A DNA stretch of 64,000 nucleotides from Sycobia sp. Sy_11 (lineage: Eukaryota; Arthropoda; Insecta; Hymenoptera; Epichrysomallidae), in contig JACCIC010000211.1 of the NCBI GenBank assembly GCA_018907035.1, positions 703,501 to 767,500 of the forward strand, read 5' to 3'. This document shows positions 23,776 to 33,685 of the stretch, piece after piece. The notes under the pieces were generated by a model that saw only the letters and a list, made by a program, of their open reading frames with translations, was not told where the DNA came from and searched no databases. The position numbers and the translations under genes were made by a program. Numbering within the stretch: the first letter of the stretch is position 1; each line of letters opens with the position of its first letter.

Positions 23776-24282
23776 TCAACCCCAATGGAACTCTCCACCA
23801 ATTCCAACTTGCCCCTGTGGTTTACCGCCCGGTTGCTTGTTGGCGCCACCACTGACGTGAATGCTGCCATGATCGTTTCCCCAAACTGTATGCTGACCTT
23901 CAACGTTCCAGGAAGTATGCCCACCTTCTTTATGTCCATTGACAGAAATCTGCCCATGGCCAGCTGGATTATCCTTCGGTGATCGTTCAATACGCTAGAA
24001 GATTGAAAAAATACAGAATGTTAGACTTAATAGCACTCTCATCTCGCTCTCTCTCTCACTCTCTCTTGTTATACATCTATCCATCTCTACAGCTACCTAT
24101 CTGCAAATTTCTTTTCTCTATTATTATATTTGACTTACTATGTGAGGGTTGAAGGGACCCTGACCAGGAAAAGTTGGAAACGGCTTCGTACCAGGTTTAG
24201 GCCTCTCCACTGGTGGAACGTAAGCATCGACTGCAATCATGGATACTGCAGCGAGCAATAATACGGTAGCGATGAATTTCAT
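23776..24282 (-). CDS. Two-domain antimicrobial peptide precursor, gene 4 (diverged paralogue)
   Basis: Intact 120-residue precursor on the minus strand, joined from 24282-24139 and 23994-23776 in phase 0 (GTAAGT donor, TTCTAG acceptor). Residues 1-20 are a signal peptide ending AVDA. Residues 21-48, YVPPVERPKPGTKP then FPTFPGQGPFNPHI, are closer to canonical abaecin than genes 1-3 (GQGPFNP retained). RIERS at 49-53 keeps the R-x-x-R-S junction. The 72-residue second part is rich in G and H, with TSWNVEGQHTVWGNDHGSIH and a GIGGEFHWG end, matching genes 1-3 in layout but diverged. Gene structure, UTR intron and promoter are shared with genes 1-3, so all four descend from one ancestor. Histidine enrichment may affect metal binding or pH response, which is only a guess. 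Confidence 0.88.
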
Positions 24283-24813
24283 GTTTCCAGATGTACTGTG
24301 ACAAAGGAAATTAGTATTATTGTCCTGAAAAATCTGAAGAAATATTTAAAATTTCATATTTTTAATCAATACAAGATATATTAGATATAATATATTTATA
24401 AAATATGACAAAAAGTTCATTACAATAAAATAAAATAATTTCGACAAAATTATTAAAGTACAGAATATTACGAATCTAACGACAAAAAAGATACTTCGTC
24501 AGAAAAATCAATTAACTTTTTTATATCTATAAGAATTTTAAAATAGATAGACTAAAAGTAATTTCAATTACCCTGCCCAAATATTTTCAAATATTATTAT
24601 TACCGAATATTAACGTAAGTAATTCATTTGTATACATAGTTAATCGAAAATCTGCTTGCTGAAGAATCCTTCGAAATGAATAAAGTATGTAATTACTTTA
24701 TGTAATCGACTAAAATTATTTAATAGAATTTATTTCACACTGAAGCACAGTACAGATCAAAATAATAGTAACGAACTATAGTCGAATAATTGTATAAATT
24801 TGTGAATACTTAC

Positions 24814-24887
24814 TTTCTCCTCTCTATTGTTTGACGATGATTTTCTTTCGAACTACTGACTGCAGTATGCCGACAGATCCTTTTATA
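24814..24887 (-). promoter_or_regulatory. Core promoter and non-coding exon of gene 4
   Basis: On the minus strand TATAAAAG occupies 24887-24880 and TCAGT starts at 24859, a 28-bp offset. The predicted exon 24859-24814 ends at a GTAAGT donor, and the acceptor GTCACAG precedes 24295, giving an intron of about 519 bp in the 5' UTR. Confidence 0.75.
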
Positions 24888-24978
24888 GGTAAGTTGCAAC
24901 GAATTTAACGCACGTAAGTTTTGATATCTTTTCAATTAGTCATATAACGTAAAGAATAAGGGGAACTCAAGATAATAC

Positions 24979-24989
24979 CTGTGATTCCC
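24979..24989 (-). promoter_or_regulatory. NF-kB-like element of gene 4
   Basis: GGGAATCACAG on the minus strand, identical to the element of genes 1-3 although the flanks have diverged. It lies 102 bp from the TATA box, which supports it being a selected site. Confidence 0.72.
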
Positions 24990-26103
24990 AATACCTTTTA
25001 CTCTCATTCGTTGACACAATTTCTCATTTATCTTATGATTATACAATTTGTGAAGAATAAACAGTTATTTCCTTAGCAGAATTCTATATTTAAATTTATC
25101 TGTATTAAGATTGTTAATACATATTAAGTTTAAAAGAATTAACGGATCTCTATTTAATTCTTAACACTGTAATTGTAATTATTCTAAAGTATATTTTTTT
25201 TCGTTTTGTATATCTGAAATTAATAGAATTTTAGGAATTCAGTAAGCGAACTTACAGCATATATTTCTTACCTTCTTATCAAAATGGACTTATTCCTTTG
25301 AAGTTTTCTCTATTTTTTATAAAGCGATTACCATACTTAATTTATAACAACTTATATTTTCTTCTTGCATATATTTTTCAGCTGATTTGATAGCAGGTAT
25401 TATTATTAGCAACTGACAAAGCAAGAAAATAATTGTTGAATTAAATTTATACGTAAAAATCATAAGTATAGATTTCTCAATAGTACCGAGCATCGCTTTT
25501 GCTAAAAATTTGTCCGCCTATATGCTGATTACAAATATTATAGTTGCTATTCGCGGACATAAAATTTTCATGCTCAAAATTATGAAAATTATGGCATATC
25601 TGATTTCGGAAATCTTCACTATTTGGTTGTAATATTCTTTGACATTTTTCATATTTCCCATCGTAAATTCGTAAAATCATGATTTTTATGGAATTTTTAT
25701 GGATTTCACCATGAGAATTTAAATTTCGTCAAAAACCACGACGATAGTCGGAATCGGTACCCCAATACACGTAAGTACACACATGTTTAAAAAGATAGAG
25801 GACAGTTGCTTTTTGGAAGTTTATCCAAATTTAGATGCATTACATGTCTTTAAAATTTATATAAACTGTAAATTTATAAAACATGTGTTTTTTTTGACTG
25901 AGCATTTGCATAATTTACATGGTATGCATAACAATTTGTAAAATATCAATAAGCTTAATAACAGCTGTCTTTTCATTGATATTGATTATTTTAAATTGAA
26001 ATAAAATTTTAGCTATAATCATATACGTTAAATGACAGATTGCACTGTAAAAATAATACGAGCGCGAGTGAAATTCTGCGAATCAGTAGGAGGAAAAAGT
26101 AGT

Positions 26104-26215
26104 GGGAATCACAGATATTATCATTACATTTTATTGTTCGCATAGTATGACTAATTGGCAAAGATATCGAGAGCCCTCTGTGCATTATATGAGTCGTAAC
26201 TTTTCTGTATAAAAG
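26104..26215 (+). promoter_or_regulatory. Orphan immune-type promoter module
   Basis: GGGAATCACAG at 26104-26114 and TATAAAAG at 26208-26215 are 104 bp apart, the same geometry as the four peptide genes (102-106 bp). It faces away from gene 4, about 1.1 kb upstream of that gene's element. I found no signal-peptide exon or abaecin-like sequence downstream to 27.4 kb, so it may be the promoter of a lost family member or of an unrecognised transcript. Confidence 0.5.
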
Positions 26216-26422
26216 AATAAAGTGACCAAGACATGTGAGAGTGATAGAAGTCGTTGAATACTTTTACGCTACAAAACCGATCCATGCCATGGTTACAAAA
26301 ATCGCGGTCAAAATGTGTCTCTTGAATTTTTTTAAATTTTAGTTTTCTTTGATAATAGAATATAGGATTAAGATTTTCCATATTATTACTAGTAGTCTTT
26401 GAGAAAAAGCGAAAAAAGACTA

Positions 26423-26426
<4 letters not shown>

Positions 26427-26463
<37 letters not shown>
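26427..26463. repeat. (GA)n microsatellite
   Basis: About 18 GA units, about 210 bp downstream of the orphan promoter's TATA box. Confidence 0.95.
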
Positions 26464-26470
<7 letters not shown>

Positions 26471-27340
26471 TATAGAAAGAATAAAGGAACAGGCGATGCG
26501 AATATGTAAGAAGTGTTCAATTTTAAACGTAAAATAAATGTGAAACGTAAATATTTTTTTAAGTACCGAATTTTTATTTAAACGGTATATTATATAGTCT
26601 GTATACAGTCAATTCTAATGGCAAGAAATTAAAAGTGGTGAGTTAAAATGTTATCACTAGTAATTTTGGCCGACACATATTCAACGCAAGAGTAATTCAA
26701 CTCATATGTTCATAATTAATAAATATTCTTTAAAATTTTTAATAATGCGTGATGTTTTGAAATTGTTACTGCAAAATTTATGGATATGAAAAATATACCT
26801 TTTTTACAAAAAAATTTATGCTCTTCTGAATATTACAATATTCTGAAAAATATTTTTGGTGGCTAAAGTCCTATTTTTGGATAATCATAAATTGTCGTTG
26901 TTTTGCAAAAGAACAGTTTCTTGTAAAATTCTTCACATCTGTCAGAACTTACTTTGCAGGAACACTTTAATACTCAAGATCATTAAATAAACTATATTGA
27001 TTACACAGGCACAGAAGTTTTTCATTCGATGTGAAATACAATATGTGCTAAGCACTTTTTATGCTTAATTCATTTGCCGAATTCAAATCTGCTCTGGTTT
27101 TTAAATCGTTATTAAAATTTAGAGATTTTTTAAATATCCTATACTGAAAGTGAAGACACTGTTTTTCGACACATTTGAGTTTATTTAGTATCGCGATTTT
27201 TTTTTTGTTTCGAGAACAAACTTAAGGTATAAGTCTTTACTTTTGAAATAATTCAATTTATTTTTTTAACCTCATTTTCAAGGCCTTTTTCCAAACAAAT
27301 TGAACATGAAAAATTTTTGCAAATATTCAAAAATAAATAA

Positions 27341-27344
<4 letters not shown>

Positions 27345-27394
<50 letters not shown>
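27345..27394. repeat. (TA)n microsatellite
   Basis: About 25 TA units following AAATA repeats. Confidence 0.95.
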
Positions 27395-27396
<2 letters not shown>

Positions 27397-27728
27397 ACAT
27401 ATTTATATAACTGAAACTTGAAAGGACGTTACAGCCAAATAGAATGTAACGATCGTAAATTCTTCAACGAAGAAGTTGATCAGGGATGCATTTGTGCGTC
27501 GCGGCGTTTCGAAAACAGAAATTTGCTTTCTTTTCTCCTCGCCATCTGTACCCGCACAGATCGATCATATAAACTCGTCATTTTTTGCCCGTCCCTCGCG
27601 CTTATTGCTCTGGCAAGTATACTTCTCTTTTCCGTTCGCTTCGTCGTCAAATTAGCCGGGCGCGGCTTGCGAATCCCACTGTACGAGAGGGCGCTCCCCT
27701 CACGGGGACGTAAAATAAACTTTATTAT

Positions 27729-27731
<3 letters not shown>

Positions 27732-27774
<43 letters not shown>
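27732..27774. repeat. (TA)n microsatellite
   Basis: About 21 TA units. Confidence 0.95.
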
Positions 27775-27780
<6 letters not shown>

Positions 27781-27984
27781 TGAAAGATCTGCGCAGTAAT
27801 TTAATATTCGAACTGTCGCGGAAATGGTAATGCGAAAGAGAGAGAGAGAGAGAGATGAAGGTAGAGGAAAGACTGTTGGAGGAGTAGGTTAGATCTACCG
27901 AGCTCTCGGACCGCTCGCAGGAGGAATGAGGGATTTCTTTGTACCGCGCCGTTGGCTATGTCAAAAAGTTTGCCTCCTCCCCCC

Positions 27985-27987
<3 letters not shown>

Positions 27988-28038
<51 letters not shown>
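27988..28038. repeat. (TA)n microsatellite
   Basis: About 25 TA units; third TA tract within 700 bp. Confidence 0.95.
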
Positions 28039-28040
<2 letters not shown>

Positions 28041-28132
28041 GCTCCAACCAGTCTAAATCCTCTGCGGGTTGGATGAAGTGTTTTTATCGGCTTATTATAA
28101 GTTTGTATTGCAGGGAAGTTATTGTTTCGCAT

Positions 28133-28173
28133 ACACACACGTGTACACACACACACACACACAAATTCACATA

Positions 28174-28205
<32 letters not shown>
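28133..28205. repeat. (AC)n and (GT)n inverted microsatellite pair
   Basis: A CA-type tract (about 28133-28163) and a GT tract (28177-28205) are separated by about 13 bases and are complementary. They could fold into a hairpin or cruciform with a stem of roughly 20 bp or more. Confidence 0.9.
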
Positions 28206-28208
<3 letters not shown>

Positions 28209-30160
28209 AAATTGTTCGTCCTGGAGTACTTTGAGTTCACCCAGACAGACAGCGAGGGAATACGTTCGTTATATAATGGCATCATATAGTTTTTAAATAG
28301 CTTTAGATTGCTGATCTTACTTAACGAAAGTTTTTGAATTAAAAAAGACGTGCATCCTTGAGGCTTTTCTATTGGGAGCTTATCATTTTTCATTTATATT
28401 GGAACTATTTAGATTATTAATTTATTTAAATTATGAAAAATTTGAAATTTTTTTAAAGTAGTAGATTCTAAAATTAATTATTTTAAATTATTAAATTATA
28501 AAAATAAAAAATTATTAAATTTTCTTTATAGTTCGTATAGTATCCAGCATGTTTCCTATTTTATTCTAGCCTGTGAATATTAAGCTTTCATTCGCCGTCT
28601 GTTATTCTAATTTCATTAATTAAGAAAGCGAGTAATTGAACCATACTGTTTAGAACAGTTGGCGTAAAATTACGTATAAATACCATCAAAATTACACACT
28701 CTTTAAATATATGGTATTTAATTTTTCGTTAGCCAGACGATCCTATTTTTAATCCCTTTTCAATTTGATAGAATATAATTTAAAGAAATTAACAAATAGT
28801 TCATAACCATAAGATCTGAGTTTCGTGTTAGTTTCTAATATTACTATTATTAAAAGTAAAGTAACTTTCTGAACTTTCTGATTAAACCTGGGCAATAGGG
28901 ATTAAAGTACGTTTGAAGCTTGTACCGCGACTTGATGAGAAACAAAGTCAAAACATGCGCTGAAGTTTTTAGTAGCTTTGATTTATTCACAAGTACCTAT
29001 CATCGAAACCGGTCAACTTCTTGCTGACATAATTCTCCTGGTGTACCTGTATAAGATTTTGCTATAATGATTAAAAAATCGTAAATTGCACTTGCGATCT
29101 TCTTACATTATGCGTAAAAAGTTCAATTCACTGATCAAAAACTGGATCATGTTATCATTTTCTTCCGTTTGAAACTTTATTCAGTCAGATTCTTCATGTA
29201 TTATCTGATCTTATTACGTATTCCCTTCTAAAGCTCACGCGAGTTCGGCTTGAAATGTCTCAGGATCCAATATTGTCGTGTATTATTTGAAAAGAAAATA
29301 AATAATAAAATAAAGCTAATTGGGTTGTTCTGTATTTTTCTTGAAATTGTCAATAACCAACGTTCTATAAATATTTATTTTCAAAATTTATAACGCTGTT
29401 TAATATCTGTAGATAACAATAAAGCAAGATTCATTTACCTAGGTAATTGTTATTTTCTTATAGCTACGTAAATTTGTTGCAGAACAAACTTTCTTACTTT
29501 AATTTGTTAGAAACTTCTAGTATCACGCAATAACTTGATTTTCGTAGGTTTCTCTTTATAATTTTAAGTTTCGTTAAAAAATTTGTTTTGTAGTAAACTG
29601 CGTTATGTTATTAAATTTATTAAACATCAATCATTATATATCTATATTAACTTGGCATACTGAATGCACTGTTTCATAGAATACAAGAACAGTCAGAAAA
29701 CTTTTGGAATAAAAATTATAATACCATATAGTTTGATCGTAGACTGTAAAAACCTCAACAATTAGCATAGAGGAAAAATAAAATATATCTTGTAAAATTT
29801 ATCACAGAGTATGACAATCTTTTAAATTTTTACTGTATGTCGTTGAAATTTCTTCTCCGCGAACGCTTTCATTGCAAATCTTTCATTTGCAAGCTGTCTA
29901 TCTAGGATTCCCACAACAAAAAAAACACGAAATTTTCATCGAATTAACTCCTCTATCAGTATCTTCTAAGTTCCTTTTGTCCAGGATTCTTTTCGATCGA
30001 ATAGTGCGAAATGACAAACGTAACGGTTTTTTGTTGTTGTAATTTTTTTCGTTGCCTACCTATGAGCTGCGCGATCGACAAGCGGCAAGCGCGCGCGCGT
30101 CCCGTCTACAATTGAAACCGTGTGAGATTCGATCCGGATACTTTAAGGGGGAATCGAGCG

Positions 30161-30162
<2 letters not shown>

Positions 30163-30202
<40 letters not shown>
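30163..30202. repeat. (CT)n microsatellite
   Basis: About 19 CT units, ending in a short TA stretch. Confidence 0.95.
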
Positions 30203-30205
<3 letters not shown>

Positions 30206-30394
30206 ATATATACATTTCAGGCTTCCCAATTTGCTAATACCGCCCTGCACTAGGGGATATTATTAACTCTCACCCTGCCTCACCCATGCCTCTCCCGCCT
30301 TCGTCGGCAAGGGCAAGGGCAAGGACGGGAAATTCAATAAAATCCAATAAACGAGCCCGCGAGCGCCCAAGCACGAACCGACTTTAAAAACGGG

Positions 30395-30397
<3 letters not shown>

Positions 30398-30440
<43 letters not shown>
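30398..30440. repeat. (TA)n microsatellite
   Basis: About 21 TA units between two GC-rich segments. Confidence 0.95.
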
Positions 30441-30445
<5 letters not shown>

Positions 30446-31831
30446 CATATATATTATTAAAAGCCGGCCCATTACAGTAAGCACAGCGAGCGGGCGCCCG
30501 CGAGCCGACTGAAATATATGCGGCTGCTCGAGGTGAATTTTCCTGGTCGCGGCGGGGATGAAAAGAGGAAGAGGTGCGGGGGGCGAAAGAGCGGTTTGTC
30601 GAATATAGGGCGAGTGAAGCGGGAAGATACAGCGGGGGTAAGTATCGGCATCGTCCGAGGGGGCGCGGTGAATCGTAAAGAAGCGGATATATGGGGAGCG
30701 CGAGGAAAAAACTTGAAGATAAAAAGGAGGCGATTTAATTACCTGAGAGACGCGGTGTAAAGCGTCCGAATGGCGCAAGTTCTTAAATGGAAAAATCTCT
30801 TATTTTTGGCTTGAAACATAAATGACCGATGGAATATCGTACGGCTCGTAAGTTATTTTTTAAACTGCTGATTAAAAAAATTAAATTATCTCTAAATAAA
30901 TGCTCGTCGATTTTTTCGATTGTTATTATTGCAACTAACAGAGCTTATCTTTGTACACAAATCGCCCAAACATATTACGTAGCTTTTAATGAACACATAT
31001 ATATATCTTCTGATAATTAAAGGTATTACAGTGCTAATTACGAATTTTTTGAATGCTCGAATTCTTTCATTATATTTAAAAAACATTCTTAGGGTGATTT
31101 TTTTCTTGAATCTTAGAGTTTGAATTAGATAAGAATTAAGACAGGCTGACAGTATTAATTATATATTTTAATGCTGAATATTCTGTAACTTGTAAAGTCA
31201 CGTTATGGTCAAAACAGTTGATATACAAGTTAGCATACAAATAAATAATTGTGAAAATATCCCGAAAATATTTATTATGTGTTTCTTGCGTTATATTAAT
31301 TTATATACTGAATATTCTGTATATGAAACATTAATTATGTCCAAATTTTGTATATACTTTTAACTATTTTATGTTTCAAAGTTATCTATGTAGCACAAAG
31401 AAAAATTCTTTTAAACTTCCTTAAATAAAAAAAAATAAATGATAGATTTGCAAATGTATATGTAGTTTATTCAAGCCATTACATATCATCCATCTTATAG
31501 TAAAATACTAAATAATACTCTAATTGAATAACAACAGATGAATGTAATAAGCAGTTACACCTTACTGAAGAAACTTTTATACATACGATCGACTTGAGTT
31601 TTTCTTTTGTTGCAAAAACAATGATTTCATCGAATAGCCTGCAATTTCGTTAACTTATTGATATAGCAATATAAATTTTATAAAATAATCGATGTTTGAT
31701 ATATATCTATATTTATGTAAATATATATATATATATATATATATCTATATATATATAGTATCGCTTATTCGATTTAAAGTATTGGATTTATGCTAAAGTT
31801 ATATCGCAAGTAGCTGATAATTTGATCCTAC

Positions 31832-31832
<1 letters not shown>

Positions 31833-31893
<61 letters not shown>
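31833..31893. repeat. (TA)n microsatellite
   Basis: About 30 TA units. A shorter imperfect TA tract lies at about 31.72-31.76 kb. Confidence 0.95.
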
Positions 31894-31896
<3 letters not shown>

Positions 31897-32032
31897 TATA
31901 TAGAAAGTTTGTGCATCATCCATCATCTCGTTTTCCTCGTCAATACATATATATTTATATTTATTCCTCCACCATCCGCCGCACGCCGGCATATCTACGT
32001 GCGGTCAAAAAGTGATGAGCAGCGGTTCGCTT

Positions 32033-32250
32033 TTTTCTCTCTCTCTCTCTCTCTCTCCCCTCTTTGTCCCCTCTCTCATTCTCTTCACCCTCTTTCTCTC
32101 TTCACGGTAGCGCGGCTGTGCGCAACGCGCTAAACCCGCGTGCAGGCCCGGGTGTTAAATTCACGCGGACGAAGCGAATTCTCGTCACCCTTCGCGTTTG
32201 CCCCCCCCCCTCCCCACACTCTATCTCTGTCTCTCTCTCTCTCTCTCTCA
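32033..32250. repeat. CT-rich tracts
   Basis: Two (CT)n runs (about 32033-32057 and 32224-32249) flank a GC-rich stretch containing a poly-C run. Confidence 0.9.
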
Positions 32251-33685
32251 CTCACTAGCGTCAACCGCCGCCGCTGGTGCACGAACCGCGCGGCCGGTCG
32301 CGGGGATTGAATTAAATCGTTTAACGGGCTTGTGTTTAGCGAGAGGGGTCGAACCCTTCGAAACGCCGCGTCGGCCGCCGCGCGTCCATTAAGCCTGTCC
32401 GTCAAAATTTCGCGTTTAAGAATTTCAATTATACCGTGTGCGTAAATTGTCGTCGGGGATGCGGCGAAGATACAGCAGCGGGTCGCGCGAAGAAATTTTC
32501 CGCAATTTCCGGGGGAGCGCCGCGCGCGGCGACGGTCGCGATCGAGCAATGCGAAAATTACACGGGACCGAAATGGGGGAAGCGAAAATTTTAACGAGGC
32601 AATTGCACGTGACCCGGTATAAATATGCCATGGATCAGGTGGGCACTGGAAAAAAAAAACCGAAAATTTTCGGGTATTGTGAATCGCGGTTTTGTGAAAA
32701 AGACTTGTTGAAGTATACTGACTATTCGAGATTTATGATTACTTGAGATTTTAGGTCCTACAATTTTAGCATTTATTCTTATTTTAGCATCTTATCTGGA
32801 GTATATTCATCAATCACATAAGTTAGTCTCTTTTTATTAGCATTGATATTGATATATTATGTCGATCTTTATAAGAAATTACTGAATATAAATTGTTGAA
32901 ATGGAAAATTAAAAATTAAAAACTTAATATAAAGTTCAAAAGAACTCCTCAGTCAAATTTGAGCATCTTGTATATTATATGTACACTTTGAAACTCTCGT
33001 TACGATTAGTATAAATTATAGAAAAAAATTGTACAAATTAAATAATTGCAAATTCCAAGGAAACACTATTGCTGTTTTAGAAATTGGTGGGAAAGTTACA
33101 CAAATGATTTTCCTATTTTATGGCAGTTGAAAAAAGATTTTCTAATTGACTAACGAGTTCTTGTAAACTTTTTAGATCACGCTGTACTAAATATTAATAA
33201 TAGTTGTTAAGAAAAAAATATTTGTGGCTTAGTACACGAAATTTATTAACATAAAATTGAAACGGCGTTATATAAAATTTAATCATTTATTTTCTGTAAT
33301 GTTTTTTCGTAAAATTCCCTTTTAATGGATAATTCCTTATTTTTCTGTTGTTGAAATCTGAGAGTCAAAGCAAGAACTATGTATTGGTAAAGGTGAAGAA
33401 CAATCTATGATAATAATGTATTGATATCGTTGAAGAAAAAGATCATCAGAGAGTAATTTTTGTAACAATTACTTAAGTACTTATCAATATTCGGTAAACT
33501 GCAGTTATTTATTTTATAGCTATAAAATTAGTAAAATAGAAAAAAGATTTCTTCTTGGATAGTGGAATACGACTTTCAATCTGCTATCTAAGAGTGATAC
33601 TGACTTTTTCCAGGATTTCAATATGATCGGCTTTGAGTCTACATATGAGCCACTCCTTTTGGATACGAGTTGGTTTGGTTTAATG

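Larger units (their letters stand above)
26465..33685. other. No gene recognised; AT-rich DNA with dense microsatellites
   Basis: No coding exon can be supported here. The region holds several (TA)n tracts, a (CA)n/(TG)n inverted pair, (CT)n tracts and GC-rich patches at about 27.5-27.7, 30.05-30.7 and 31.97-32.6 kb. A single kB-like GGGAATCCTA on the minus strand (29912-29903) has no gene beside it. Confidence 0.55.

Noticed and set aside
28131..28210. CRISPR-like spaced repeats
   Set aside because: The repeated units are dinucleotide microsatellites in a eukaryotic genome; there are no direct repeats with unique spacers.
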